From: G963662675 sp963676845
GTDB taxonomy: Bacteria > Bacteroidota > Bacteroidia > Bacteroidales > Prolixibacteraceae
DNA: 64,000 nt
Direction of reading: 5' to 3'
NCBI GenBank assembly: GCA_963676845.2
Contig: CAXXKK010000003.1
Location: 7,992-71,991 of the forward strand
Below, one piece after another: positions 8,350 through 18,340 of the stretch. Each line of letters begins with the position of its first letter. Position 1 is the stretch's first letter. The position numbers were made by a program, and so were the translations under genes. The notes below the pieces were generated by a model. The model was not told where the DNA came from and ran no database searches. It saw only the letters and a program-made list of their open reading frames with translations.

Positions 8350-9582
8350 ATGGCTCTAAATTACATCTGGATTTCCTTTTTTATTATTGCTTTTGTTGTG
8401 GGCTTAATCAAGTTCATTTTTCTTGGAGATACTGAGATTTTCACTGCAATGATGAATTCCACCATGGATATGGCAAAATCAGGATTTGAGATTTCGCTGG
8501 GTTTGACGGGGGTTTTAACACTCTGGATGGGAATTATGAAAATTGGAGAAGAAGGTGGAGTTGTTCGTGTTTTCTCAAAAGTAATTGGACCTTTCTTTAG
8601 AAAGCTGTTTCCTGAGTTGGGTGAAAACCATCCGGCTCACGCTTCCATCATGATGAATATTGCAGCAAACATGCTTAACCTGGATAATGCAGCTACTCCA
8701 ATGGGCTTAAAAGCCATGGAAGAAATGCAGGCAACCAATCCCAATAAGAAGGAAGCTTCCAACGCTCAGATTATGTTCCTTGTGTTGAATACTTCGGGTT
8801 TAACTTTGTTGCCGATTAGTATTATGGTTTACCGTGCCCAAATGGGAGCTGTTAACCCAAGTGATATATTTATTCCTATTTTGCTGGCTACCTTCTTTTC
8901 AACTTTAGCTGGTTTATTGGCTGTTTCCTATTATCAAAAAATCAATTTGCTGGATAAGGTAATCCTTTCTTATCTGGGAGGATTGACAGCTATTATTGCC
9001 GGAATTATCTGGTATTTTTCTACCATTGATCAGGATCAGATTACACTGATTTCAAATATTACAAGTAACCTCATTCTCTTTAGTGTCATTATTACCTTTA
9101 TTTTACTAGGACTTCGGAAGAAGGTAAATATCTATGAAGCTTTTATAGATGGTGCAAAAGATGGTTTTAAGATCGCCATAAAGATTATTCCTTACCTGGT
9201 TGCGATATTGGTTGCTATTGGGGTTTTTCGTACCTCTGGTGCGATGGATTGGCTAATTGATGGTGTTGCCTGGTGTTTGTCGGCTGTTGGAGTGAATACC
9301 GATTTTGTTGAAGCTTTGCCAACTGCTCTAATGAAACCTCTAAGTGGAAGTGGTGCTCGAGGAATGATGGTGGATGCCATGCAAACTTATGGAGCAGATT
9401 CTTTTGTAGGGCGAGTAGCCAGTACAGTGCAGGGAGCAACGGATACTACATTCTATATTCTTGCAGTTTATTTTGGATCTGTGGGAATTAAGAAAACCCG
9501 TCATGCCTTGGCTTGTGGTTTAATTGCCGATTTTGCAGGAATTATTGCGTCTATTTTGATGGCATATTTGTTTTTCCATTAG
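8350..9582 (+). CDS. Fused SpmA/SpmB nucleoside-recognition (Gate) membrane protein
   Basis: 410 residues, about ten membrane helices. The N-terminal half resembles spore maturation protein A (ILTLWMGIMKIGEEGGVV, then NMLNLDNAATPMGLKAMEEMQ) and the C-terminal half resembles SpmB (KIIPYLVAILVAIGVFRTSGAMD..., GSGARGMMVDAM, VQGATDTTFYILAVYFGS). Both halves are Gate (nucleoside-recognition) domains, which in Bacillus are separate genes. Non-sporulating Bacteroidota commonly carry the fusion, so it has no sporulation role here; transport of a small solute or peptide is a guess. It has its own promoter and is convergent with the next gene. Confidence 0.88.
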   Translation: MALNYIWISFFIIAFVVGLIKFIFLGDTEIFTAMMNSTMDMAKSGFEISLGLTGVLTLWMGIMKIGEEGGVVRVFSKVIGPFFRKLFPELGENHPAHASIMMNIAANMLNLDNAATPMGLKAMEEMQATNPNKKEASNAQIMFLVLNTSGLTLLPISIMVYRAQMGAVNPSDIFIPILLATFFSTLAGLLAVSYYQKINLLDKVILSYLGGLTAIIAGIIWYFSTIDQDQITLISNITSNLILFSVIITFILLGLRKKVNIYEAFIDGAKDGFKIAIKIIPYLVAILVAIGVFRTSGAMDWLIDGVAWCLSAVGVNTDFVEALPTALMKPLSGSGARGMMVDAMQTYGADSFVGRVASTVQGATDTTFYILAVYFGSVGIKKTRHALACGLIADFAGIIASILMAYLFFH

Positions 9583-9629
9583 AGTTTGTGAGTCGGGTTT
9601 TACCTGCATTTTATAGCAGTAGAAAATTG

Positions 9630-10031
9630 TCATACTTTAACCTGAAATCCAGCCTTTTCAAATTGAGCTTTGATTTCACTTAATTGCTTTTCGTTATCAA
9701 GGCCTAACAAGTCTCTGGATTTTCCATTTTCTAATTGTAGAACAATGCGATTATATCCGAATCGGATATCTTTTTCTTCAACAAATATGATTTCAGATAG
9801 GCGATATGTTTTCTTTATACTTTTTCTCAATAAGAAGTAGATTCCTCCAACTAAAGTCCCAATTAGTATTATAATCCATAAATATTTAAGAAAATCATCT
9901 AAGTTGTCTGAGGTAAGATAAAGGTATGAGTTAAGAATGTTTAGAATAACCAGAATAATTATTAACCCATAGTAGAGGTGGATTTTATCTTTAATCTTAA
10001 TTGTATTGTTTCCAGAGAAAGTAACTTTCAT
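9630..10031 (-). CDS. Small membrane protein of unknown function
   Basis: 133 residues: a short basic N-terminus, two membrane helices (about 22-42 and 52-72), then a ~60-residue soluble tail with alternating beta-like pattern (SEIIFVEEKDIRF, NRIVLQLENGKSRDLLGL). The arrangement resembles PH-like (bPH2) membrane proteins, but this is not firm. It is alone on its strand, convergent with the SpmA/SpmB-like gene, and separated by 105 bases from the ABC permease downstream of it. Confidence 0.6.
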   Translation of the reverse strand: MKVTFSGNNTIKIKDKIHLYYGLIIILVILNILNSYLYLTSDNLDDFLKYLWIIILIGTLVGGIYFLLRKSIKKTYRLSEIIFVEEKDIRFGYNRIVLQLENGKSRDLLGLDNEKQLSEIKAQFEKAGFQVKV

Positions 10032-10136
10032 AATTTATATTTGACAATCACTTTACCAAATATAATAATTATTTAAAAATGGTGTGTCGGTTTTAATCCT
10101 GATATAAATTAAGTGTCCAATAGAAATCAATATAAT

Positions 10137-13100
10137 CTATTCATTTCTTAAAGCGTCGTATAAATTCCCTTTTAAAGCCATTCGGTTACCAACAAATACC
10201 CACAGCCAGGCACTGAGCAGTACAATAATAAAGATGCCTAAACTCCAGTAAAGCAAGTTCGAATAAAGAGAACTTAGTAAACTTGGTAAACCCGATAAAA
10301 TTGATGGAATAAGCCCAAGGAATAATGAGATAAGAACAATAGTCATATGGCTGCGCAAAATGATTTTCCGGACTTGATGTTTCCGGAATCCGGTTGCTTC
10401 CAGCAAAGCATATTGAGCTTTTTTCTCGAAAATGCTCCTGAAAATAATAATTGCCAGTCCAATTGTACCAATCAATAACCCCAATGCACCCAGCATTAGG
10501 AAGATGTTTAAGTAGGTATTTTCAATTTCATAGAAAAGCAACAAACGGTCTGTTGTTTTGCTGATTTCCATTCCGTAGTTGCGGAAAGAGGACTGAATGG
10601 CTTCCCGATCATCTTCCGAAGCCTGAATAAGGAAAACCTGTGATCCACTAACTGAAGGAAAATTGTCATAGAACAGATCGTCTGCAATTAAAATATTTCC
10701 CTGGAAAATAGAGTTTGCCAGTCCTCCAATAAGTTTGAGAACAACTTCATCTCCAGCTTCGTTTTGGTAAACCAAAGTATCTCCAACATTTTTCCCCAAT
10801 CCCCATCTGATTACAGTTTGGTCTGCAATGGCAGGTATTTGTCCGTTATCCAAAGGTTGCATTAACGACAACCAGGGATGTTCTTCATCCAGTTCTTCTG
10901 TTGTTGTTGCAAAAGTGAAGGCTTGTCTTTCATCCAGTTTAGCCGGATCGAATCCCAATACTCTTGGGCGGCTGATCAGGTTCAGGTTTAAGCAACTGGC
11001 ATCATCGCCGGGCAAAGCCTGAAACTGCACAAAGTCCACATTTAGGTCATCAACTCCCAGTTCAGTTTTTCCTTCTTCGGTTGTTAGATCGTACAAAACT
11101 GGGAAGCTGGTTTCAGCGAAGTATTCATATCCACCGGTTCCGGACGAAGCCTGATCTGCATTTCGTGTCAGGTCTTTGCGGTACAATCCGGTTGAGATGA
11201 CCAGAAAAACACCAACCGACAGAAAGCTAACGACCAGTATGTTTCGTTTGCGTTCGGAAAGTAATAATGAAAATGAGAAACGCTTTAAGTTCAAACCGGA
11301 TCCAACTTTTTGCTGTTGCTTAATAAACCAGTAATTCAGCAACAAAATTAAACCGGGAAGTAATCCAAAACCACTGGTGAAGAAAATGTCCGAGTTAATT
11401 TCTTTGCTAATTCCTTCCATTCCAACAAGGGCAAGGGCAATGACAATTAATCCGATTCCAATTCGAAGTGACCATTTGCCATCTTGTTTTTTGCTTTCCT
11501 GGTTGCGTTGAACTGCTGTAATTTGCTCTTTGGATAAATTTCTCAGCATAAACCAAATGGTAACCAGGCTAATAACCGCAATGATTACAATAGATTGAAT
11601 GATGGCTTGCGGTGTAATGTAAATATGCAAGATGGATGTGCGGACGATATCTCTCCATATGGTATTGATGGCATCAAGGACAAAGTTGTTGTAGATAATC
11701 CCGAGTGGCAGTCCGATGATGATACCGATGAATACAATAAATATAGCTTCGTAGAAGATGAGTTTTGAGATCTTCTGTGGCGTAAAGCCCATGGCATGAA
11801 GTGTTCCGATTTCCAATTTTCGGAAATTCAGGTAGAGTTGGAACATTAAATAAGCTAATAGAAGAGCTGCAAATAAAACAAAGAAGCTAAGCCCTATAAA
11901 TAATTCACCAAAGTCAACTCCCGAATTGGCGGCTTTCAATCCGTCTTGTTTGGCTTCCTGAACCTGAAAACCCATGTCTTCAGGACTTAGTCCTGTCAAG
12001 ATTTGATTTTGAAAAGTTTTTTCCTGTAATCCATCAATACGAATGGACGTTGATTCTCCAAAACGATTTGACCAGAGTTCTTTGGCTTTGGCTAAACTGA
12101 TATAAGCTTTGGGAGTTCCTTTATAATCGTTCCAGTATTCTTCATCTTTATCCCGTATGTCCGATAAATTCACAGGCACTCCTGTTTCCCATTCGCTGCA
12201 ATGTCCGGCATCCGAAAGTCCGGGTATATCTGGCATGAGGTTTACATCGTTCCATTTTCCTTCCTGCGGAACAATTTGGGAGATGGTAAACCAGGCTGTT
12301 TTTTCTTCTAGTTGACGTAATGGACCTACTTCGTAATAATTCACCAAAACAGAATCGCCAACGGATGCATTTAAATCATCAGCCAGCCATTCATTAATGA
12401 TCATTTCATCATCACCAACTTGCCCGTATTCATCCGTAATTCCGGTAATAAATGAATAAGGGGTTTTGCGCTCATTCAACTCAAAGTAGTTGACAAAGTA
12501 GCTTAAAAACTCGTGGCTTCCTGCAACATTCTGGAGCAGATTTTCTTCAACGGTATTTTCAATAAAAACTCGATCTGAAATTATTTCAGTGTAGTTGAGG
12601 TCTTCATTTTCTCTTATTTCAAGGTTGATGTCGTCGGTTTGCCAATTTGCAGAAATGCTGTTGACAATATCTTCACCGGTTTTGTTTGAAGAGCTAACCA
12701 GTAATACGTTGGCTTTTTCATCCAGATCAAGCTGGTCGTTAAACCAATCAAGCGAAATAAAAATATTTTTAGGAGCCGATTGATTGTTCTGAAGATTCAG
12801 GTTTCCTGTTTGCTCAATACTTGCAAAGGCTTTGATCGTTACCCGAAAAGAAATGGTGCTTTCATCGGCAGAGACAAAAGGTGTATTTGCTGGGAACGTG
12901 CTTAATTTATTCACCCGTAGCGAAAGTTCTTCGCCAATCTGAACACCTAGAACAGATGCCAACTGTTCATTGATAACAGCTTCATTTCGTCCAAGATTGT
13001 ATATGGTGTCTGTTCCGGCAAAACTGTTGAATTCCGTATCAACACCCCAAACCTGCAATTGGTTTGCACGAGCCTGTCCGCCATTATAAACAGCCATTCC

Positions 13101-13370
13101 GCCCGAAAAGAGCAGGGGAGTAGCATTAATATCATCTTCTTCAATCTCACTTGAAAGTTCTTTTCGGAAAAGCCGTTCGCCGGCAGTTACCACCAAATCG
13201 GTGTTTCCTAAACGTTGCAACGTAATTTGCTGAAGGCTGTTGTAAACGGTATCTCCAACAATAAATGCACCCAGCAGAATGGCCATGCTTAGGGCGACTC
13301 CCAGGATTACCGTCAGGTTTAATTTCCAAAAATGAAGAAGTGATTTTATGGCGTATCTAAAAACATTCAT
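10137..13370 (-). CDS. ABC transporter permease, FtsX/MacB type
   Basis: A 1,077-residue inner-membrane permease. Seen: one N-terminal helix (about 17-40), a large periplasmic MacB-like domain (about 45-480), three helices of an FtsX domain (about 490-600, with FRKLEIGTLHAMGFTPQKI), two more helices, a second periplasmic domain and a C-terminal FtsX domain (about 955-1060, with EKKAQYALLEATGFRKHQV). This double-FtsX layout belongs to mechanotransmission-type exporters (lipoprotein release or peptide/antibiotic efflux), which do not pump substrate through a pore. Its ATG overlaps the stop of the ATPase gene (ATGA), so the pair is translationally coupled. The substrate cannot be told. Confidence 0.9.
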   Translation of the reverse strand: MNVFRYAIKSLLHFWKLNLTVILGVALSMAILLGAFIVGDTVYNSLQQITLQRLGNTDLVVTAGERLFRKELSSEIEEDDINATPLLFSGGMAVYNGGQARANQLQVWGVDTEFNSFAGTDTIYNLGRNEAVINEQLASVLGVQIGEELSLRVNKLSTFPANTPFVSADESTISFRVTIKAFASIEQTGNLNLQNNQSAPKNIFISLDWFNDQLDLDEKANVLLVSSSNKTGEDIVNSISANWQTDDINLEIRENEDLNYTEIISDRVFIENTVEENLLQNVAGSHEFLSYFVNYFELNERKTPYSFITGITDEYGQVGDDEMIINEWLADDLNASVGDSVLVNYYEVGPLRQLEEKTAWFTISQIVPQEGKWNDVNLMPDIPGLSDAGHCSEWETGVPVNLSDIRDKDEEYWNDYKGTPKAYISLAKAKELWSNRFGESTSIRIDGLQEKTFQNQILTGLSPEDMGFQVQEAKQDGLKAANSGVDFGELFIGLSFFVLFAALLLAYLMFQLYLNFRKLEIGTLHAMGFTPQKISKLIFYEAIFIVFIGIIIGLPLGIIYNNFVLDAINTIWRDIVRTSILHIYITPQAIIQSIVIIAVISLVTIWFMLRNLSKEQITAVQRNQESKKQDGKWSLRIGIGLIVIALALVGMEGISKEINSDIFFTSGFGLLPGLILLLNYWFIKQQQKVGSGLNLKRFSFSLLLSERKRNILVVSFLSVGVFLVISTGLYRKDLTRNADQASSGTGGYEYFAETSFPVLYDLTTEEGKTELGVDDLNVDFVQFQALPGDDASCLNLNLISRPRVLGFDPAKLDERQAFTFATTTEELDEEHPWLSLMQPLDNGQIPAIADQTVIRWGLGKNVGDTLVYQNEAGDEVVLKLIGGLANSIFQGNILIADDLFYDNFPSVSGSQVFLIQASEDDREAIQSSFRNYGMEISKTTDRLLLFYEIENTYLNIFLMLGALGLLIGTIGLAIIIFRSIFEKKAQYALLEATGFRKHQVRKIILRSHMTIVLISLFLGLIPSILSGLPSLLSSLYSNLLYWSLGIFIIVLLSAWLWVFVGNRMALKGNLYDALRNE

Positions 13371-14047
13371 TTGCTTGTAAGTTGAAGTTTCCCTTCGATT
13401 AATTGATAAGTTTTATCCATTTTGGCTGCCAGTTCAAGCGAGTGCGTTACAACAATCAGGCTAACATTTTCTTCTTTATTAAGTTGAAGAAGTAAGTCAA
13501 CCAATTGATCCGAAGAGTGTTTGTCTAAAGCTCCGGTTGGTTCATCGGCCAAAAGTATTTTCGGACTGTTGATTAAGGATCGGGCTACAGCTGTACGCTG
13601 GCACTCACCACCGGAAAGCTGCCCGGGTTTCTGATCTTTCAGCTTCTCTATCCCAAGTTTGGCAATCAGTTGATTGGCCCGGGTTTGATATGTTTCTTCT
13701 ATTTTATCATGTTGAGCAATAACCGGAAGCAGCACATTATCCATTAAACTGAGTTGTGGCAGCAAATGGTGCATCTGAAACACAAAGCCAATGGAGCGGT
13801 TTCGAAAATCAGCCATTTCTTTTTCCGTGTTGCTGAAAATGGATTCTCCATCGAGTAATACATCTCCGGAATCGGGCTTGTCCAAAGCTCCCAGCATATT
13901 AAGCAAGGTTGTTTTTCCTGATCCCGAAGGACCAACAATGGCAACACTTTTGCCATTTTCAACTTTCAGTTCCAACTCATCTAAAATGATTCTTTTTTCT
14001 CCGGAACCGGATAAATAACTTTTGGATAGTGCTTTTACTTCAAGCAT
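13367..14047 (-). CDS. ABC transporter ATPase, LolD/MacB type
   Basis: 226 residues from ATG 14047; an upstream in-frame start would add 22 unlikely residues. Seen: Walker A GPSGSGKTT, the Q loop in FVFQMHHLLPQLS, the signature LSGGECQR, Walker B ILLADEPTG and the switch histidine in VVTHS. The sequence around HHLLPQ is typical of the LolD/MacB subgroup. It powers the permease encoded next, whose start codon overlaps its stop codon by 4 bases. The 144-base gap upstream shows no clear promoter. Confidence 0.93.
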   Translation of the reverse strand: MLEVKALSKSYLSGSGEKRIILDELELKVENGKSVAIVGPSGSGKTTLLNMLGALDKPDSGDVLLDGESIFSNTEKEMADFRNRSIGFVFQMHHLLPQLSLMDNVLLPVIAQHDKIEETYQTRANQLIAKLGIEKLKDQKPGQLSGGECQRTAVARSLINSPKILLADEPTGALDKHSSDQLVDLLLQLNKEENVSLIVVTHSLELAAKMDKTYQLIEGKLQLTSK

Positions 14048-14191
14048 GATATTTGTCGTTTCAAGTTTCCCTCCTCCTTTAATTTTGGAGGACAGGCAGG
14101 TTTCAAAATACAAGTTTTTTGTTCGAAACTTTTGTGTGTTTCGTTATTTATAATCAAAAGTAATCATTCATTGCTGAACATTACTTGTGAC

Positions 14192-15490
14192 TTAAGACTC
14201 TTTATTCGCTACTTTTTCATATATCTGAACCAGCTTTTCGGCTTGTTTGTGGACATCGAAATGTTCTTTTACGCCAGCTAAACCTTTGGTGCTTAGTTCC
14301 GAAAGTTTGTCTTTGTCGAGTATAATTTTTTTAAGCGCTTTCGCCAGTTTTTTCGGACTGTTTGGATGATAAATAATTCCACCTTCAGAAAGTTCGGAAA
14401 TTTCAGGGAAAGCACCTAACTGCGGTTGAACAAGTGGAATTCCCGAGGCTAACGCTTCCAGTTGATACAAACCAAAAGCTTCACCATTTAATACAGGAAC
14501 AGAAAGCACGGCAACCGAATCGAAGAAATCTTGTCGGGCAGGCCCTTCGTATTCATCAACCCACAGAACATCTTGTTCCAGTCCGGCTTGTTCAATTTTT
14601 CTTTTTTGCTCTTTGATGAAAGCTTTATCATCATTTGTTTTTCCACCTGTAATCTTCAGTTTTACCGACTTGTATTCTTCATCTTCTTTTAAGAGAATAA
14701 AGGCATCCACTAAAATGGAAAGTCCGTTTTCTTCGTTCATCCTGGAGATATAGCCAATCATGGGCTCTTTGCTGCGAATATCTTTAACTTGGTAATCATC
14801 AGCATCAACACCAATATAATTGACATGCATTTGCTCTTTTTTGATATGAAGCTTCCGAAACATTTCTTCGGCATAAAAATTACTAACAGCGATGAAGGCA
14901 TCAACTTCTTTTCCGCGATCTTCCATGATTTGCCAAACTTCATCACGGTGCTTGTCACTCATAACATCTACCCATACATCTTCATCCTGTAATGAACAAA
15001 CTACCGGAATATCCATTTCCTGTTTAATTCGTCGTGCGAGTCCAAGTAGAAGTCCATTTGATAAGTGCACTACATCTGGTTTGGCATCATTCTTTAACCA
15101 TTCAACTAAACGCTCCAGTTCTTGTTTTTGCAAACCTTCTTCACCTAAAAGCATGGAGACTGTCATTTCTTCTAATCCTTTGGCATTGGTAGAACCTGCA
15201 TTCTGAGCCGCAAATTCCAATACCGATTTTGAGTTCAGCATTTTATCCACAAACTTGGGAACGTGTCTGAATACAGGGAATCGTTGTTTTAGATAAGTAT
15301 CAACAGCACCATAGAAAACAGGAATCTCTTCATCCAAATCCCGTGAATCTTCAAATAGTGGAAGGTAAAGAGGAACTTTAATTACTTCCTTGCCTAAATC
15401 CTGCAAAGCTTTCATGTATTTGCTGTCGCGAAGACAGTTTCCGCAGTAAAAACTACCGCCAGATCCGGGGATGATGTGTGCTACTTTCAT
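14192..15490 (-). CDS. Glycosyltransferase family 4 protein
   Basis: 432 residues with the GT-B fold. Seen: an N-terminal glycine-rich acceptor loop (HIIPGSGGSFYCGNCLRD), a middle VVCSLQDEDVW segment, and a C-terminal donor domain with IGYISRMNEENGLSILVDAF and the E-x7-E type motif EAFGLYQLEALASGIPLVQP. It would move an activated sugar onto an unknown acceptor, retaining configuration. It stands alone between the ABC pair and the propeller cluster, so its pathway is unclear. The Cys-rich start (YCGNCLRD) is conserved in a Bacteroidota subgroup as far as I recall. Confidence 0.88.
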   Translation of the reverse strand: MKVAHIIPGSGGSFYCGNCLRDSKYMKALQDLGKEVIKVPLYLPLFEDSRDLDEEIPVFYGAVDTYLKQRFPVFRHVPKFVDKMLNSKSVLEFAAQNAGSTNAKGLEEMTVSMLLGEEGLQKQELERLVEWLKNDAKPDVVHLSNGLLLGLARRIKQEMDIPVVCSLQDEDVWVDVMSDKHRDEVWQIMEDRGKEVDAFIAVSNFYAEEMFRKLHIKKEQMHVNYIGVDADDYQVKDIRSKEPMIGYISRMNEENGLSILVDAFILLKEDEEYKSVKLKITGGKTNDDKAFIKEQKRKIEQAGLEQDVLWVDEYEGPARQDFFDSVAVLSVPVLNGEAFGLYQLEALASGIPLVQPQLGAFPEISELSEGGIIYHPNSPKKLAKALKKIILDKDKLSELSTKGLAGVKEHFDVHKQAEKLVQIYEKVANKES

Positions 15491-15608
15491 AGTTGATGTT
15501 TTTGGCTTTTTTCTTAAACAGGTAAACCAAAAAATGCGGGGAATTGTTTATTCGCAGCTTTTCTGTTAACATTTATTAAAAGAAAATGGGGAGCGTTTTT
15601 TATGGAAA

Positions 15609-16724
15609 CTAATTATTGCCAAAGATGTAAATTCTGCCGTCGTTTGCTCCAACAATAACTTTTCCGTCATAAAAAGCAGGAGAGCTAACCATTTCACTGC
15701 CTACTTCATAACTCCACAGTTCATCTCCGGTTTCCAGTTGATGAACGAAAAGCATGCCATCCATTGTTGGGGTAATTACTTTGTCATTTGCTATTACCGA
15801 TGATGAATTTATTCTGTTTGATAATCTTTTATTCCAGACTAATGTGCCATTTTCTCTGTTAAAACAGAATAGGTTTCGTCCATCATTACCCAGAACAATG
15901 TAGTCTTCAGAAACAGCAGGAGATGCGATAAAAGGCAAATTCATTTCTTCATCAGTATAATACCAAACCGGATTCCCGGTATCAAGATTTACAGCAAAAA
16001 GATCGCCTTCATAATCGCCGACATAGACAATATTATCTACGATTGCAGGTGATGCAGCCATGTAAGTTGATAGTTCGATCATTTGGTCTGCTTCTCCGGT
16101 TTCAAGGTTTACAAGATGCAGGAAGCCATCGCAGCCACCAAAAGCAACAGCGTTTTTGTAGAGAGCAGGTGCTCCGTTTATGTAGTTTGAAGATTCGTAT
16201 TTCCAAAGACCTTCTCCGGTTTCAAGATCAACTCCATGTAAGAAGAAATCATAGCTTCCAACTGCCAAAATTGTTTTCCCATTTACAGTTGTCCAGTTTG
16301 CCGAACCTACGATTTGATTGTCGGTTTCGTATTGCCAAATTAAGCTTCCGTCAGATTGGTTCAGACAGTAAAATGTACCTGACATAGAACCGAAAATAAC
16401 CTTGCCATCTAATAAAAGAGCAGGAGCTTCAATGACATTGTCAGCTGTAAATGACCACTTCTCATTTCCCTCAAAATCTATGGCATACATGTTTCCATCG
16501 GTAGAGCCACAGTAAATAATTCCATCTTTTATAACTGGAGAAGCTTTTACTTCATCATCGGTTTGGAAGGAAGCAACGAGTTGCATTGGCAGGGAAAGAT
16601 CTGTGTTTACAGAAGCTGTAAGTTGCTGGTTGCCCCGAAATATTGACCAATCGTTTTGAGCTGATAAAGTAGTTGTTAGTAGTAAAATGATTAATAAAAG
16701 TCCTGTATGCTTCTTCATGTTCAT
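15609..16724 (-). CDS. Secreted PQQ-like beta-propeller protein
   Basis: 371 residues. A signal peptide (MKKHTGLLLIILLLTTTLSA, then Q) precedes about seven to eight beta-propeller blades, each with the PQQ-repeat pattern (A/G)-x-D-x-x-(T/N)-G-x-x-x-W, for example YAIDFEGNEKWSF, YCLNQSDGSLIWQYE, HGVDLETGEGLWKY and FAVNLDTGNPVWYY. There is no quinoprotein dehydrogenase cap, no Cys-Cys and no obvious PQQ or calcium ligands, so it is BamB-like in fold only. ATG 16718 is an equally good start. It is the last gene of the minus-strand NADH/Fe-S/propeller run, 43 bases after the flavoprotein gene. Confidence 0.85.
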   Translation of the reverse strand: MNMKKHTGLLLIILLLTTTLSAQNDWSIFRGNQQLTASVNTDLSLPMQLVASFQTDDEVKASPVIKDGIIYCGSTDGNMYAIDFEGNEKWSFTADNVIEAPALLLDGKVIFGSMSGTFYCLNQSDGSLIWQYETDNQIVGSANWTTVNGKTILAVGSYDFFLHGVDLETGEGLWKYESSNYINGAPALYKNAVAFGGCDGFLHLVNLETGEADQMIELSTYMAASPAIVDNIVYVGDYEGDLFAVNLDTGNPVWYYTDEEMNLPFIASPAVSEDYIVLGNDGRNLFCFNRENGTLVWNKRLSNRINSSSVIANDKVITPTMDGMLFVHQLETGDELWSYEVGSEMVSSPAFYDGKVIVGANDGRIYIFGNN

Positions 16725-16767
16725 TTATTTTGAATAATAACTGAGGTAGCTATGAATTGTTTGGATT

Positions 16768-18339
16768 TTATAACTGTTCTTCCGTTTCAATTTTTGATAA
16801 TGCTCCTGTTGGACAATTTTCTGCAACTAATTCAGCCGTTTTCTCAAGAGCAATTTTTACTTCTTCGTTAAACGGAACACCAACTTTTACATCAAAACCC
16901 CTGCCAATAAATGAAAAGCCGAATTTTTCCTGATGTTGCTGTGTCAGTCGAACACAAATTCCACATTTAATACATTTAGAGGATTCAAATACAATATTTC
17001 CGGGAACAATTTCTTTGGTTACATTAATCCGGTTGTCGTATTGGAAGCGTTTTTGTTCAGCACCAAATTTGTCAGAAAGATCACGTAATTTGCAGCTTTC
17101 CGGATTGCGGCAATCGCAGTGCAAACAGCGTTTGGCCTCTTCAACAGCTTCCAGAAATTTAAATCCTTTGGCTTTCCCCTGGATGGCTTCACGCCTTTCT
17201 GTTTTATCCGATTCTTTCAAATATTCAGCATATTCGGGAATAACCAACTTGCCAAATTTGGAATTAAAGCGGGAAGGATAAGCTTCAACCTTTTGATTCT
17301 CAAAATAATTATCAAGGATGAAAGCAAGCTCTTTTCCTTGACCAACAGAACGAACAGCTAGTTTGGATGGTCTCAGGGCATTACCGATAGCAAAAACATT
17401 TTCAATAGACGTTTGATACGTTGCTTTATCAATATCAACCCCTGTTTTTGACAGTTTTAATCCCCAGTCTGCAAACTGATCATTTCCAGCTCCGGCAGCC
17501 AAAATAAGGGCATTATTTTCGGCCTGTAACTTTTTGAATAATTCAAGATCAACTGAAGTTCCATATTGAACTGAAATGTCACTATTCAGTATCGAGTTGA
17601 TTTCAGCCTCTAAAACCGAAACGGGTAAAATATCTTCTTTAATCTGAAGTAATTCACCACCGGCTTTTTCATTTTTTTCATAGATGGTAACCTGATGACC
17701 TTGCAGGTTTAGGTAATAAGCAGCAGCCAATCCTGCTGGACCAGCACCGATGATTGCCACTTTTTTATTAGATTTTTTAGCGGGCTTAACAGGTTTAACT
17801 CCTTTTTCCAATTCCTGATCGGCAACAAAACCTTTCAGCAAACAGATTGAAACCGGATCATCAACTTGTTTGCGGCGGCAACCTGCTTCGCAAGGAGCGG
17901 GGCAAATTCTACCTAAAATGGCAGGCAGAGCAATGTCTCGTTTTACTACTTCAATGGCTTTGTCAAATTGCCCGGAAGTGATCAAACGGTTCATCAGCGG
18001 GATATTCATATGCGCCGGACATACAGATTGGCAGGGCGCTTCGCAATCGCCCACATGTTCGCTTAGCAGCAATTCCAACGAAGCCTTTCTCGATTCACGA
18101 CATTCTTCGTCGTCTGTAATAATGTCCATTCCTTCCATAACCGGCATGGAGCAGGAAGGCATTAATTTACCATTTCGTGCATCTTTAACTAAGCAAACCA
18201 TACAGGATGTGAAATGACTTTTTTCACCTTCCATATGGCACATCGTAGGAATCGTTATCTGAAGATCACGGGCTGCTTCAAGAATTGTTGTTCCTTCCGG
18301 AACTTCAATGGTTTTGTTATCTATTGTTAGTTTGATCAT
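16768..18339 (-). CDS. Fe-S flavoprotein: 2Fe-2S ferredoxin + GltD-like FAD domain lacking the NAD(P) domain
   Basis: 523 residues. 1-75: HydA/NuoG-type [2Fe-2S] domain (C34, C46, C49, C63). 95-175: GltD-like helical domain with CEAPCQSVC (99-107) and CPAPCEAGC (146-154). 192-345: FAD-binding Rossmann half with GAGPAG (198-203) and the closing motif SIENVFAIGNA. C-terminal: further Cys clusters (CLHCDC near 405, CIKCGICVRL near 460, CPTGAL near 510). In GltD/NfnB proteins a second GxGxxA nucleotide-binding domain sits before the closing motif; here it is absent, the chain going from LILAAGAG (279-285) almost directly to the end of the FAD domain. The protein is therefore unlikely to bind NAD(P)H and probably takes electrons from the NuoE/NuoF-type neighbour. 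Layout resembles StnA of Sporomusa-type transhydrogenases. Confidence 0.82.
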   Translation of the reverse strand: MIKLTIDNKTIEVPEGTTILEAARDLQITIPTMCHMEGEKSHFTSCMVCLVKDARNGKLMPSCSMPVMEGMDIITDDEECRESRKASLELLLSEHVGDCEAPCQSVCPAHMNIPLMNRLITSGQFDKAIEVVKRDIALPAILGRICPAPCEAGCRRKQVDDPVSICLLKGFVADQELEKGVKPVKPAKKSNKKVAIIGAGPAGLAAAYYLNLQGHQVTIYEKNEKAGGELLQIKEDILPVSVLEAEINSILNSDISVQYGTSVDLELFKKLQAENNALILAAGAGNDQFADWGLKLSKTGVDIDKATYQTSIENVFAIGNALRPSKLAVRSVGQGKELAFILDNYFENQKVEAYPSRFNSKFGKLVIPEYAEYLKESDKTERREAIQGKAKGFKFLEAVEEAKRCLHCDCRNPESCKLRDLSDKFGAEQKRFQYDNRINVTKEIVPGNIVFESSKCIKCGICVRLTQQHQEKFGFSFIGRGFDVKVGVPFNEEVKIALEKTAELVAENCPTGALSKIETEEQL

Positions 18340-18340
18340 T

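Noticed and set aside
8350..9582. Evidence for sporulation
   Set aside because: SpmA/SpmB-type Gate proteins are common in non-sporulating Bacteroidota; no other sporulation gene is present.
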